Shown in pieces: positions 15,654-25,896 of a DNA stretch of 55,866 nucleotides. Every line of letters begins with the position of its first letter. The first letter of the stretch is position 1. Under the pieces are notes generated by a model, which was given only the letters and a program-made list of their open reading frames with translations, had not been told where the DNA came from and ran no database searches. The position numbers and the translations under genes are program-made. Location of the stretch: the NCBI RefSeq assembly GCF_004210735.1, contig NZ_SDZL01000011.1, positions 1 to 55,866 on the forward strand, given 5' to 3'. The stretch is from Brevundimonas sp. (GTDB lineage: Bacteria; Pseudomonadota; Alphaproteobacteria; Caulobacterales; Caulobacteraceae).

Positions 15654-17237
15654 ATGACGGGTCGGGAATGGTGGCGGGGGGCGGTGCTGTACCAGATCTA
15701 TCCGCGCAGTTTCGCGGACACGACCGGCGACGGGGTCGGCGATCTGGACGGGATCACGACGCATCTGGAGCATGTCGCGTCGTTGGGGGTGGACGGGGTC
15801 TGGCTGTCACCGTTCTTCCCCTCGCCGATGAAGGACTTTGGCTATGACGTCGCCGACTATTGCGGCGTCGATCCGATGTTCGGCGATCTGGCGGCGTTCG
15901 ACCGGTTGCTGGCGCGGGCCCATGCGCTGGGGCTGAAGGTCGTCATCGATCAGGTCTGGGCCCACACCTCGGACCAGCATCCGTGGTTCCAGGCCAGTCG
16001 GCAGGATCGCGTCAACGCTCACGCCGACTGGTATGTCTGGGCCGAAGCGAAGGCGGACGGAACGCCGCCGTCGAACTGGCAGTCGGTGTTCGGGGGGGCG
16101 GCCTGGACCTGGGACGCGCGGCGCGGCCAGTACTACATGCACAATTTCCTGAGCCAGCAACCGCAGTTGAACCTGCGGCATCCGGCCGTAGAGGAGGCGC
16201 TGCTGGACGCGGCGCGGTTCTGGCTGGACCGGGGCGTGGACGGGTTTCGGCTGGATGCGATCAATTTCGCCATGCCCGACCCGTCGCTGCGTGACAATCC
16301 GGCGCTGCCGCCGGGGGGCAGGCGGACGCGGCCGTTCGATTTCCAGGACAAGCGGTTCAACCAGTCGCACCCCGACCTGATCCCGGTGCTGAAGCGGCTG
16401 CGGGCGCTGACCGACAGCTATCCGGGCGACCGGTTCACCGTAGCCGAGGTGCCCGGCGAGCGGGAGGCGCAGGAGATGCTGGCCGTCACGGCAGGCGGCG
16501 ACCGGCTGAGCAGCGCCTATGGCTTTATCTATTTGTACGCCGACCAGCTGACGGCCGATCTGGTGGCGCGGGGGGCGGCGATGTGGTCGGGCGCCGAGGG
16601 CGAAGGCTGGCCGTCCTGGGCGTTTTCCAACCATGACGCGCCACGCGTCGTCTCGCGCTGGGCCGAAGGACGCGATCCGCGCGCGCTGGCTGAAATGCTG
16701 ATGCTGCTGCTGATGTGTCTGCGCGGGAATGCCTTCATCTATCAGGGCGAAGAGCTGGGCCTGCCGCAGGGCGAGGTGCCGTTCGAGCGACTGGTTGATC
16801 CCGAGGCCATCGCCAACTGGCCGCAGACCCTAGGCCGGGACGGCGCGCGCACGCCGATGCCGTGGAAGGCGAATGCCCCCTTCGCGGGGTTCACGACCAC
16901 CGAGCCGTGGCTGCCGATTGATGCGCGTCATCCCTCGCTGGCCGTGGATGCGCAGGAGGCCGATCCGACGTCCATGCTGCATGCGACACGGCGGCTGACA
17001 GCCCTGCGCAAATCGCACCCCGCGCTGCGAACCGGCGCCCTGAAGGTCGAGGCGACCGAGCCGCTGCTGATCCTGACGCGCGAGGACGAGGGGCAGCGGT
17101 TGATGGCCGTGTTCAACCTGGGCCACGACGCGGTCGACTGGACGCCGCAGCCCGGCTGGATCGTGGTCGAAGCCGTCAATGGCGGCGACGCCGGCCGACT
17201 GCCGCCGCTGGCCGGCCTGCTGTTGCAGGCCGGCTGA
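15654..17237 (+). CDS. Alpha-glucosidase, glycoside hydrolase family 13
   Basis: Cytosolic GH13 enzyme of 527 aa that hydrolyses alpha-glucosidic bonds of maltose, sucrose or isomaltose-type sugars. The (beta/alpha)8 motifs are all present: AVLYQIYPRSFADTTGDGVGD, DQVWAHTSDQHPWF, nucleophile Asp201 in DGFRLDAINF, general acid Glu265 in FTVAEVPGE, and Asp328 in FSNHDAPR. A C-terminal beta domain follows. ATG 15654 is preferred because AAGGA lies about 8 bases upstream; an in-frame ATG at 15645 overlaps that ribosome binding site. The gene is controlled by the LacI-type site at 15554 in divergence with the transporter. It ends 3 bp before the convergent gcd gene. Confidence 0.94.
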   Translation: MTGREWWRGAVLYQIYPRSFADTTGDGVGDLDGITTHLEHVASLGVDGVWLSPFFPSPMKDFGYDVADYCGVDPMFGDLAAFDRLLARAHALGLKVVIDQVWAHTSDQHPWFQASRQDRVNAHADWYVWAEAKADGTPPSNWQSVFGGAAWTWDARRGQYYMHNFLSQQPQLNLRHPAVEEALLDAARFWLDRGVDGFRLDAINFAMPDPSLRDNPALPPGGRRTRPFDFQDKRFNQSHPDLIPVLKRLRALTDSYPGDRFTVAEVPGEREAQEMLAVTAGGDRLSSAYGFIYLYADQLTADLVARGAAMWSGAEGEGWPSWAFSNHDAPRVVSRWAEGRDPRALAEMLMLLLMCLRGNAFIYQGEELGLPQGEVPFERLVDPEAIANWPQTLGRDGARTPMPWKANAPFAGFTTTEPWLPIDARHPSLAVDAQEADPTSMLHATRRLTALRKSHPALRTGALKVEATEPLLILTREDEGQRLMAVFNLGHDAVDWTPQPGWIVVEAVNGGDAGRLPPLAGLLLQAG

Positions 17238-17240
17238 CGA

Positions 17241-19652
17241 TCAGCGGGGCCCGGTTTCTGGCAGGGCGTAGGCGATCACATAGTCGCCGGCTGGGGTCTC
17301 CATGAAGTGGTGGCCGCCGGCCATGATGACCAGATACTGGCGACCGCCCTGCTCATAGACCATCGGATTGGCCTGGCCCCCGGCGGGGAGCGTGTCCGAC
17401 CAGACGGTCTTGCCCGTCTCGATATCGATGGCGCGGATCAGGTCGTCGGTGGCGGCGGCGATGAAAATCAGGCCGCCCGCCGTGACCACCGAGCCGCCGT
17501 TGTTGGGCGTGCCGATGTCGATGGGCAGCATGGAGGGAATGCCGAACGGCCCGTTCTTGCGCGCCGTGCCGAACGGCCGATCCCACAGGGTCTTGCCGGT
17601 GCCCAGTTCGATCGCGCGGAGGCCGCCGTAAGGGGGCTGTTTGCACAACATGCCGGTGACGGGCATGCGCCAGCCGGCGTTCACGTCGATGGCGTAGGGC
17701 ACGCCGATCTGCGGATCGCCGGCGCCCTCGGCCCCGCCCTTGCGGGCGCGGGGGTCGCCGCGGGGATACCAGCCCTTTTCATCGGCCTCGGCGCGGGGGA
17801 CCAGCCGGTTGTAGTTGGGCATGTCGTTGTAGTTGGCGACGATGACGCCCCGCGCCGGATCGACCGCGATGCCGCCCCAGTCCGAGCCGCCGTTATAGCC
17901 CGGATACTGGATCCAGCGCGTGTCCGAGGTCGGCGGGGTGAAATAGCCGTCGTAGGTCGCGCGCTTGAAATTGATGCGGCAGATCATCTGGTCGATCGGC
18001 GACATGCCCCACATGTCCCGCTCGGTCAGGTCGGCCTTGCGCAGGGTGTGGTACAGCGAGAACGGCTGGGTCGGACTGCGTTGGGCGGGCTCGACCCCGC
18101 CCTGGGGCACGCGCCGTTCCTCGACACCGTGCAGCGGTTGGCCGGTGCGGCGATCCAGGATGTAGAAGTCGCCCTGCTTGCTGGGCAAGATCACGGCCGG
18201 GACCATGCCGCCCGGCGTCGGGAAGTCGGCCAGCGTCGCCTGCGAGCCCAGGTCGTAGTCCCAGACATCCTTGCGCACCGTCTGGAAATGCCAGCGCGGC
18301 TTGCCGGTCAGGACATCCAGCGCGACCAGCGAGGTGGAATAGCGGTTCTCCTCCGGGCGACGCAGGCCGCTGTAATAGTCGGCGGCCGAGTTGCCCATCG
18401 GCAGATAGACCAGGCCCAGCGCCTCGTCGCCGGTGGCCATGGTCCACATGTTGGGCGTGCCGGGGGTATAGGTCTGTCCGGCCGGCGGCAGGGTGGTGAT
18501 GTCGGGGCGCATCATGTCCCAGGCGAAGCGCAGGGCGCCGGTTTGAACGTCGAAGCCCTGAATCACGCCCGAGGGGGCCCAGCGTTTCTGGCCGTCCAGC
18601 ACCTGATGGCCGGTGACGATGACGCCGCGCACGACGACGGGCGGCGAGGTGATGGACACCATGCCTGGCACGACCTCGCCCATGCCGACCTTGATGTCGA
18701 CCTGGCCGTTCTGGCCGAAGGCGGGGCACGGCTGTCCGGTGCGGGCATCGACGGCGATCAGACGGCCGTCCAGCGTGCCCTCGATCAGGCGCGCCGCGCA
18801 GGGCTGGGCCGGATCGGCGTCGGGCGCCGTGTAATAGGTCACGCCACGGCAGGCGGCGGTGTAGGGAATGGCGTCGTCCGACACCTTGGGATCGTACATC
18901 CAGCGGCGCTGGCCGGTGCGGGCGTCCAGGGCGAACATCTTGTTCATGGCCGAGCAGCCGTACAGCGTGTCGCCGACCTTGAGCGGTGTCGTTTCCGCGC
19001 CGAATTTGTCGGGCGTGTCGCCGGTGCGATAGGTCCAGGCGCGGCGCAACTGGCCGACATTCTCGCGGTTGATCTGGGTCAGGGAGGAATAGCGCTGGGC
19101 GGCGGTCGTGCCGCCATAGGCCGTCCAGTCCGAGGCCGTCGGGATCAGGGCGGGATCGCCGACCGAGACGGCGCGGGCGGCGGGCACGGCCTGGGTCACG
19201 CGGGCCTTATTGGCCTGACCGACCGTGACGCCGCCGACGATGACGAACACCGCCGTAGCCGCCAGGCCGATCCACAGGGCGCGCAGGCCGCCGCGCGGCA
19301 ACAGGGTCGGCAGGACCAGGATCACCAGCACCAGCAGGACCAGCGGCGCGATGACGCGCGGCACCAGCGCCCAGCCGTTCAGCCCAACTTCCCACAGCGC
19401 CCACAGCACCGTCAGGATGAAGACCCCGATATAGACCCAGGCGCCCAGCGAACGGCCCAGGCACAGCAGCGCGCCCGACGCGATCAGACCCAGTCCGGCT
19501 AGCAGATAATAGGCCGAACCGCCCAGTACGATCAGCCAGCCACCGCCGACCGTCAGCACGAGGCCGATCAGGATGAACAGGACGCCCAGGACCAGGGCGG
19601 CGATACCGCCCGACCCGCGCTCTACGCCGCGATATCCGCGTGAAATCGGCAT
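17241..19652 (-). CDS. gcd: Membrane-bound PQQ-dependent glucose dehydrogenase
   Basis: Quinoprotein of 803 aa that oxidises D-glucose to gluconolactone in the periplasm and passes electrons to ubiquinone. Five hydrophobic segments occupy about residues 1-145 as in E. coli Gcd, followed by an eight-bladed beta-propeller with Trp-containing repeats such as LTQINRENVGQLRRAWTYRTGD and ALDARTGQRRWMYDP. The tail MVYEQGGRQYLVIMAGGHH is typical. ATG 19652 has AAAAGGGG upstream; the frame is open to 19754. No pqq biosynthesis genes are in the window, so the cofactor is made elsewhere or taken up. It lies next to sugar uptake and alpha-glucosidase genes but is convergent with them. Confidence 0.93.
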   Translation of the reverse strand: MPISRGYRGVERGSGGIAALVLGVLFILIGLVLTVGGGWLIVLGGSAYYLLAGLGLIASGALLCLGRSLGAWVYIGVFILTVLWALWEVGLNGWALVPRVIAPLVLLVLVILVLPTLLPRGGLRALWIGLAATAVFVIVGGVTVGQANKARVTQAVPAARAVSVGDPALIPTASDWTAYGGTTAAQRYSSLTQINRENVGQLRRAWTYRTGDTPDKFGAETTPLKVGDTLYGCSAMNKMFALDARTGQRRWMYDPKVSDDAIPYTAACRGVTYYTAPDADPAQPCAARLIEGTLDGRLIAVDARTGQPCPAFGQNGQVDIKVGMGEVVPGMVSITSPPVVVRGVIVTGHQVLDGQKRWAPSGVIQGFDVQTGALRFAWDMMRPDITTLPPAGQTYTPGTPNMWTMATGDEALGLVYLPMGNSAADYYSGLRRPEENRYSTSLVALDVLTGKPRWHFQTVRKDVWDYDLGSQATLADFPTPGGMVPAVILPSKQGDFYILDRRTGQPLHGVEERRVPQGGVEPAQRSPTQPFSLYHTLRKADLTERDMWGMSPIDQMICRINFKRATYDGYFTPPTSDTRWIQYPGYNGGSDWGGIAVDPARGVIVANYNDMPNYNRLVPRAEADEKGWYPRGDPRARKGGAEGAGDPQIGVPYAIDVNAGWRMPVTGMLCKQPPYGGLRAIELGTGKTLWDRPFGTARKNGPFGIPSMLPIDIGTPNNGGSVVTAGGLIFIAAATDDLIRAIDIETGKTVWSDTLPAGGQANPMVYEQGGRQYLVIMAGGHHFMETPAGDYVIAYALPETGPR

Positions 19653-19897
19653 CTGACGCCCCTTTTCTCGATCAGCCTGGCTGACCGGGCAACGCCGGGG
19701 CCGTCGCGACGGTTCCGCTTGCCCAGGGCGGCGGCGGGGAAAGGGCGCCGACATTCCTTTCCCGCATCAGCGCGCACATCCGAACGAAAATCGCTGCAAA
19801 CCGAGCGCAACGACACATCCACACCCATATTTATTCGCAATGTCATATTGTGGCGAAAAGATTTGCCGGATGAAGGCGTTTCCGGTCATATATTGCC

Positions 19898-21328
19898 ATG
19901 CAGCATACGCCCTCATCGCCCGGAGCCTTCATCATCGAACCGCGACGCCTGTCGAAACAGGCGGCCGGCCAGCGCGTGGGCGGGTTCGGCGAGATCACGA
20001 TCAAGCCTGACGTGACGGGCGCCCAGGCGCAGGCCGGGCGCTGCACCGACTGCGGCGTGCCCTTTTGTCAGAACGCCTGCCCGCTGCAGAACAACATCCC
20101 CGACTGGCTGGCCCTGACCGCCGAGGGCGCCGCGCGCGAGGCGTGGGACGTCGCCGCCGCCACCAGCGCCATGCCCGAAATCTGCGGCCGCATCTGTCCG
20201 CAGGACCGACTGTGCGAGGGCGCCTGCACGCTGGAGCAGTCCGGTTGGAACGGGGTCACCATCGGCTCGGTCGAGGCGTATCTGGGCGATCTGGCCTTCG
20301 CCAACGGCTGGGTCAAGCTGATCCGCCCCCTGCATGAGCGCGCGCAGAGCGTTGGGATCGTCGGCGCGGGTCCGGCGGGCATGGCCGCCGCCGACCGCCT
20401 GCGCGAGGCGGGCTATCGGGTCACGGTTTATGACCGTCACGACCGGCCCGGCGGGCTGCTGATCTATGGCATTCCGGGCTTCAAGCTGTCGAAGGACGTC
20501 GTGCGCCGCCGCACCGACCGCCTGGCCGAGGGCGGGGTCGAGTTCGTGCTGAACTGCAACGTCGGGGTCGATGTGACGCTGGACGACCTGCGAGCGCGCC
20601 ACGACGCGGTGCTGCTGGCGGCCGGCGTCTATCGGGCGCGTGGGCTGAGCGTGCCGGGGCGCGGGCCGGGCGCGACGGCGGCGGCGTTGGACTATCTGAT
20701 CGCGCAGAACCGCCGCGATCTGGGCGATGTGGTGGACACTGCCCTGCCCCATGCCGCGGGCAAGCGCGTCGTCGTCATCGGCGGCGGCGACACGGCCATG
20801 GACTGCGTCCGCACCGCCGTGCGTCAGGGCGCGACCGACGTCACCTGCCTGTATCGCCGCGACCGCGAGAACATGCCCGGCTCGGCCCGCGAGGTGCAGA
20901 ACGCCGAGGAGGAAGGCGTCGTCTTCGAATGGCTGGCCGCGCCCAAGGCGCTGATGTCCAAGGGCGAGGCGGTCACCGCCGTGCGGGCGCAGCGCATGGC
21001 TCTGACCGATGCGGCCCCCGGTCAACGGCGCGACATCGCGCCCGTGCCGGGGTCCGATTTCGACGCGCCCGCCGACCTGGTGATCGAGGCGCTGGGCTTT
21101 GAGCCCGAGCCGTTCACCGAGCAACTGGACCCCGGCCTGGTGCTGACGAAATGGAGCACTCTGCAGGTAGCGCGCGGCGGTTTCGCCACCAGCCTGCCGG
21201 GGGTGTTCGCCGCCGGGGACGCCGTGCGCGGCGCCTCGCTGGTGGTCTGGGCCGTGCGTGACGGCCAGGACGCCGCCGCTGAAATCGACCGTCATCTGCG
21301 TGCGCGCACCGAGGAGGCCGCCGCGTGA
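19898..21328 (+). CDS. gltD: Glutamate synthase [NADPH] small subunit
   Basis: Beta subunit of NADPH-glutamate synthase, 476 aa, feeding electrons from NADPH to the large subunit. The N-terminal [4Fe-4S] region has CTDCGVPFCQNACPLQNN and CGRICPQDRLCEGACTL. FAD and NADPH binding sites follow as VGIVGAGPAGMAAADRL and VVIGGGDTAMDCVRTAV. The start is ATG 19898. The 245-bp region upstream is relatively AT-rich just before the gene and must hold the promoter of the operon; no convincing operator was found. The stop overlaps the start of gltB by one base (TGATG), so the order here is gltD then gltB, the reverse of E. coli. Confidence 0.96.
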   Translation: MQHTPSSPGAFIIEPRRLSKQAAGQRVGGFGEITIKPDVTGAQAQAGRCTDCGVPFCQNACPLQNNIPDWLALTAEGAAREAWDVAAATSAMPEICGRICPQDRLCEGACTLEQSGWNGVTIGSVEAYLGDLAFANGWVKLIRPLHERAQSVGIVGAGPAGMAAADRLREAGYRVTVYDRHDRPGGLLIYGIPGFKLSKDVVRRRTDRLAEGGVEFVLNCNVGVDVTLDDLRARHDAVLLAAGVYRARGLSVPGRGPGATAAALDYLIAQNRRDLGDVVDTALPHAAGKRVVVIGGGDTAMDCVRTAVRQGATDVTCLYRRDRENMPGSAREVQNAEEEGVVFEWLAAPKALMSKGEAVTAVRAQRMALTDAAPGQRRDIAPVPGSDFDAPADLVIEALGFEPEPFTEQLDPGLVLTKWSTLQVARGGFATSLPGVFAAGDAVRGASLVVWAVRDGQDAAAEIDRHLRARTEEAAA

Positions 21329-24300
21329 TGGACTGGCTGTCGCAATACACCGAAACCCGTTCGCGCCTGGTCGAAGCCGGCGCCTATGACCCCGCGTCCG
21401 AGCGCGACGCCTGCGGGGTCGGCCTGGTCTGTGCGCTGGACGGCAGGCCGCGCCGCGAGATCGTGGAGATGGCGATCAAGTCGCTGAAGGCCGTGGCCCA
21501 CCGGGGCGCGGTCGACGCCGACGGCCTGTCGGGCGACGGGGCCGGCATATTGCTGGAGATTCCGCAGGGCTTCTTCGCCCAGCAGCTGAAGGCCGTCGGC
21601 CAGACGCAGCGGCCGGGCCCCATCGCGGTCGGCCAGGTGTTCCTGCCGCGCACCGACCTGGGCGCTCAGGACCACGCCCGCGCCATCGTCGAGACCGAGG
21701 CGCTGCGGTCCGGATTCTATATCTATGGCTGGCGGCAGACGCCACTGGACCTGTCGGTGGTGGGCGAGCGGGCCGAGGCGACGCGGCCCGAGATCGAACA
21801 GATCATGCTGGCGGCGCCGGAAGGGCTGGCCGCCGACGGAGAGGCGCTGGAGCGGGAGCTGTTCCTGTGCCGCCGCCGGATCGAAAAGGCGGTGCAGGCC
21901 GCGGGGCTGAACGGCTTCTACCTGTGTTCGCTGTCGGCGCGGTCGATCGTCTACAAGGGGATGGTGGGGGCCGAACTGCTGGGCCAGCTGTACGTCGACC
22001 TGAACGACCCGGCGGTCGAGGCGGGATACGCCCTGTTCCACCAGCGTTATTCGACCAACACCTTCCCCGAGTGGCGGCTGGCGCAGCCGTTCCGGATGCT
22101 GGCCCATAACGGCGAGATCAATACGCTGAAGGGCAATCTGAGTTGGATGCGCAGCCACGAGATCCGCATGGCCGCCAGCGCATTCGGCGACCGTGATCAC
22201 GAGGTAAAGCCGGTGGTCCAGCCGGGGGGCTCGGACTCGGCCGCGCTGGACAATGTGTTCGAGGTGCTGGTCCACGCCGGGCGCCCCGCGCCGATGGCCA
22301 AGGCGCTGCTGGTCCCCGAAGCCTGGTCCAGCGACGACGTGGCGATGAAGGCCGAGCACCGGGCGCTGTACGCCTATTGCAACGCAGTGATGGAGCCGTG
22401 GGACGGCCCGGCGGCCCTGTGCGCCGTCGACGGCCGCTGGGTCGTGGCGGGCAAGGACCGCAACGGCCTGCGCCCGCTGCGCGCCGTCGAGACAGTGGAT
22501 GGCCTGCTGCTGGCGGGGTCGGAGGCGGGGCTGGTCCCGCTGCCCGAGGGACGGATCAAGCGCCGCCTGCATATCGGCCCGGGAAAGCTGATCGCCGTCG
22601 ATATGAAGCACGGCCGGATCTATGACGAGGACGAGGCGATCGCCGCCCTGGCCGCCGCCCATCCCTACGAGGAATGGCTGGGCAATATGGTCGATCTGGA
22701 GCCGTTGATCGGCCCCGGACCCGAGCCGCGCGCCGCCAGCGGCGAGGGCCTGATCCGTCGCCAGATCGCGGCCGGTTTCAGCCGCGAGGATCTGGACCTG
22801 TTGCTGGACGCGCTGGTCGTGGACGGCAAGGAGGCGGTGGGCAGCATGGGCGATGACGCGCCGCCCGCCGTCCTGTCCAGCCTGCCGCGCCCGCTGGCCC
22901 ACTATTTCCGTCAGAATTTCAGCCAGGTCACCAATCCGCCGATCGACCCCCTGCGGGAGACCGGCGCCATGAGCCTGAAGACCCGGTTCAAGAACCTGGG
23001 CAATATCCTGGCCCAGGACGCGGCCCAGTCCGAGGTCTTCGTGCTGGACAGCCCGGTGCTGACGACCGGCATGTACGAGCGGCTGCTGGGTGTGGTGGCC
23101 GACGGCTCGACCGCGGTGATCGACTGCACCTATCCCCTGCCCGCGACGGACGACCGTGCGGGCGCGGGCCTGCGCACAGCGCTGGATCGTATTCGTGACG
23201 AGGCCGAGGCGGCGGCGCGGGACGGGGCGACGTTGATCGTGCTGACGGACGAGCATGCCTCGGCCGAACGGCTGGCGGCGCCGATGATCCTGGCCACGGC
23301 GGGGACGCACGGGCGCCTGATCGATGCGGGCCTGCGCAGCTATTGTTCGCTGGTGGTGCGGTCGGCCGAGACGCTGGACCCCCACGCCTTTGCGGTGCTG
23401 GTGGGTGTCGGGGCCACGGCGGTGAATCCGTGGCTGGCGCAGGAGTTGTTCCAGGAACGGCTGGATCGCGGCGCCTATGGCGCGCTGTCGCTGCACGACG
23501 CCTGTCTGAACTACAAGCACGGGATCGAGGCAGGCCTGCTGAAGGTGCTGGCGCGCAAGGGGATCAGCGTGATCTCGGCCTATCGCGGGGGGTGCGAGTT
23601 CGAGGTGCTGGGCCTGTCGCGAGCGCTGGCGGCCGAGTTCTTTCCCGGCGCGTCGTCGCGTATTTCGGGCATCGGTCTGGCCGGACTGGAGCAGGCGGCG
23701 CGGCGGCGGCACACGGTGGCGTGGAGCGAGGCGGTCCCCTCGCCGTCCATGGGCGGCTTCTTCCGCATCCGCGCGGGGGGCGAGGCGCATGCGCACGACG
23801 CCCGGACCATCCACCTGTTGCAGGATGCGGTGAACCGGGGCGACTACAAGCGGTTCAAGCAATATTCCGAGGCCGTGCGCGAGCAGCCGGACCTGGCGCT
23901 GCGCGATCTGCTGGACTTCAAGGACGGGCTGACGCCGGTCCAGTTGCATGAGGTCGAGAGCGTTTCGGACATCCGCCGCCGCTTCCTGTCGCAGGCCATG
24001 TCGCTGGGCGCCCTGTCGCCCGAGGCGCACGAGACGCTGAACATCGCCATGAACCGGATGGGCGCGCGCGCCGTGTCCGGTGAAGGCGGCGAGGATCCGG
24101 AACGCTATGTCCCCCGCGCCAACGGCGACGACGCCAACTCGGCCGTGAAACAGGTCGCGTCGGGCCGGTTCGGCGTCACGGCTGAATATCTGAACCAGTG
24201 CCGCGAGATCGAGATCAAGGTGGCTCAGGGCGCCAAGCCCGGCGAAGGCGGGCAACTGCCCGGCTTCAAAGTCACCGAATTCATCGCCCGGATGCGCCAT

Positions 24301-25842
24301 GCGGTGCCGGGCACGACCCTGATCAGCCCGCCGCCGCACCACGACATCTATTCGATCGAGGACCTGGCGCAGCTGATCTATGACCTGAAGGCGATCAATC
24401 CGGACGCCAAGGTCACGGTGAAGCTGGTGTCGGCCACCGGCATCGGCGCCATTGCGTCGGGCGTGGCCAAGGCCAAGGCGGACGCCATCCTGATCGCCGG
24501 CCACAACGGCGGCACCGGCGCCTCGCCCCAGACCTCGGTCAAGCACGCCGGCATGCCGTGGGAGATCGGCCTGGCCGAGGCGCATCAGGTGTTGAGCCTG
24601 AACCATCTGCGCTCGTCCGTGTCGTTGCGCACCGACGGCGGCATTCGCACCGGCCGCGACGTGGTGATGGCCGCTCTGCTGGGGGCCGAGGAGTTCGGCA
24701 TCGGCACGGCGGGCCTGATCGCCATGGGCTGTCTGATGGTGCGGCAGTGCCATTCCAACACCTGCCCCGTCGGCGTCTGTTCGCAGGATGAGCGGCTGCG
24801 TGCCAAATTCACCGGCACGCCCGAGAAGGTGGTCAACCTGTTCACCTTCATCGCCGAAGAGGTGCGCGAAATCCTGGCGTCCATCGGCGCGCGGACCATC
24901 GACGAGATCGTGGCCCGCACCGACCTGTTGCGCCAGACGCGGCGCGGCGGGACGCATCTGGACGACCTGGACCTGAACCCGCTGCTGGTGAAGGTGGACG
25001 TGGATCGGCCCGGCCGCTGGGCCGACAAGGTCCGGCGCGAGGTGCCCGACAGCCTGGACGCCCAGGTGCTGAAGGACGCCCGCGCCTTCCTGGAGCGGGG
25101 CCAGACGCTGGAGCTGTCGTACCCGCTGAACAACACCCAGCGCACGGCAGGGGCGGGCGTGTCCTCGGCCATCGTGCGCAAATTCGGGCCGCAGGGTCCG
25201 CAGGGCCGGCTGAAGCTGAAACTGGAAGGCATCGCCGGGCAGAGCTTTGGCGCATTCGGCGCCAAGGGGCTGATCCTGGATGTGACGGGCGAGGTGAACG
25301 ACTATGTCGGCAAGGGCCTGTCGGGCGCCGACATCCATGTGCGGCCGTCCGAATGGCGCGAAGGCCAGCAGATCTGCGGCAACACCACCCTGTATGGCGC
25401 GACCTCGGGTCGGCTGTTCGTCGCGGGGGCGGCGGGCGAGCGGTTCGGGGTCCGCAACTCGGGCGCCCAGGCGGTGGTCGAGGGACTGGGCGCGCACGGC
25501 TGCGAATATATGACCGGCGGGCGTGTCGTGGTGCTGGGACCGGTGGGCTGGAACCTGGCGGCGGGGATGAGCGGTGGCGAACTGTTCGTTCTGGATCCGG
25601 CTGGCGTGGTTCCGCGTGCGCTGAACGGCGATCTGGCGGCTGTGGCCGTGATGGATACGGATGCGACCGACCGCCTGCGCGCGCTGGTCGAGGCGCATGC
25701 GGGCGCGACAGGCTCGCCTCTGGCGCGGCGGTTGCTGGCGGACTGGGACAATGGCCTGCCCCGCTTCGTCCGCATCGCGCCGAAAACCGTCGTCGCTGCC
25801 GAGGCGGCCGAAACTGATGTCAGGCTGGCCCAGTTGGCCTGA
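21328..25842 (+). CDS. gltB: Glutamate synthase [NADPH] large subunit
   Basis: Alpha subunit of glutamate synthase, 1504 aa, converting glutamine and 2-oxoglutarate into two glutamates. A 28-residue propeptide precedes the amidotransferase nucleophile Cys29 (RDACGVGLV). The order is glutaminase domain (to about 430), central domain, FMN-binding synthase domain (SGEGGEDPERY, GAKPGEGGQLPG, AGHNGGTGASPQTS), the 3Fe-4S cysteines (RQCHSNTCPVGVC) and a C-terminal beta-helix (GAxG repeats). ATG 21328 overlaps the gltD stop and has GAGGAG upstream; a GTG at 21325 is in the same frame. With gltD it forms the ammonia assimilation pathway with glutamine synthetase. Confidence 0.97.
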   Translation: MDWLSQYTETRSRLVEAGAYDPASERDACGVGLVCALDGRPRREIVEMAIKSLKAVAHRGAVDADGLSGDGAGILLEIPQGFFAQQLKAVGQTQRPGPIAVGQVFLPRTDLGAQDHARAIVETEALRSGFYIYGWRQTPLDLSVVGERAEATRPEIEQIMLAAPEGLAADGEALERELFLCRRRIEKAVQAAGLNGFYLCSLSARSIVYKGMVGAELLGQLYVDLNDPAVEAGYALFHQRYSTNTFPEWRLAQPFRMLAHNGEINTLKGNLSWMRSHEIRMAASAFGDRDHEVKPVVQPGGSDSAALDNVFEVLVHAGRPAPMAKALLVPEAWSSDDVAMKAEHRALYAYCNAVMEPWDGPAALCAVDGRWVVAGKDRNGLRPLRAVETVDGLLLAGSEAGLVPLPEGRIKRRLHIGPGKLIAVDMKHGRIYDEDEAIAALAAAHPYEEWLGNMVDLEPLIGPGPEPRAASGEGLIRRQIAAGFSREDLDLLLDALVVDGKEAVGSMGDDAPPAVLSSLPRPLAHYFRQNFSQVTNPPIDPLRETGAMSLKTRFKNLGNILAQDAAQSEVFVLDSPVLTTGMYERLLGVVADGSTAVIDCTYPLPATDDRAGAGLRTALDRIRDEAEAAARDGATLIVLTDEHASAERLAAPMILATAGTHGRLIDAGLRSYCSLVVRSAETLDPHAFAVLVGVGATAVNPWLAQELFQERLDRGAYGALSLHDACLNYKHGIEAGLLKVLARKGISVISAYRGGCEFEVLGLSRALAAEFFPGASSRISGIGLAGLEQAARRRHTVAWSEAVPSPSMGGFFRIRAGGEAHAHDARTIHLLQDAVNRGDYKRFKQYSEAVREQPDLALRDLLDFKDGLTPVQLHEVESVSDIRRRFLSQAMSLGALSPEAHETLNIAMNRMGARAVSGEGGEDPERYVPRANGDDANSAVKQVASGRFGVTAEYLNQCREIEIKVAQGAKPGEGGQLPGFKVTEFIARMRHAVPGTTLISPPPHHDIYSIEDLAQLIYDLKAINPDAKVTVKLVSATGIGAIASGVAKAKADAILIAGHNGGTGASPQTSVKHAGMPWEIGLAEAHQVLSLNHLRSSVSLRTDGGIRTGRDVVMAALLGAEEFGIGTAGLIAMGCLMVRQCHSNTCPVGVCSQDERLRAKFTGTPEKVVNLFTFIAEEVREILASIGARTIDEIVARTDLLRQTRRGGTHLDDLDLNPLLVKVDVDRPGRWADKVRREVPDSLDAQVLKDARAFLERGQTLELSYPLNNTQRTAGAGVSSAIVRKFGPQGPQGRLKLKLEGIAGQSFGAFGAKGLILDVTGEVNDYVGKGLSGADIHVRPSEWREGQQICGNTTLYGATSGRLFVAGAAGERFGVRNSGAQAVVEGLGAHGCEYMTGGRVVVLGPVGWNLAAGMSGGELFVLDPAGVVPRALNGDLAAVAVMDTDATDRLRALVEAHAGATGSPLARRLLADWDNGLPRFVRIAPKTVVAAEAAETDVRLAQLA

Positions 25843-25896
25843 CGTATCCGCTGCCCGACGAATGAAGCCTTCGCCGTCCTGCGGCGTTGAGCCCTC

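Noticed and set aside
19851-19866. Sigma-54-like element (TGGCG...TTGC) upstream of gltD
   Set aside because: The distance between GG and GC is one base longer than the strict spacing of sigma-54 promoters, and the C of TGGCAC is missing. Spacing in these promoters is rigid, so it is not reported as a site.
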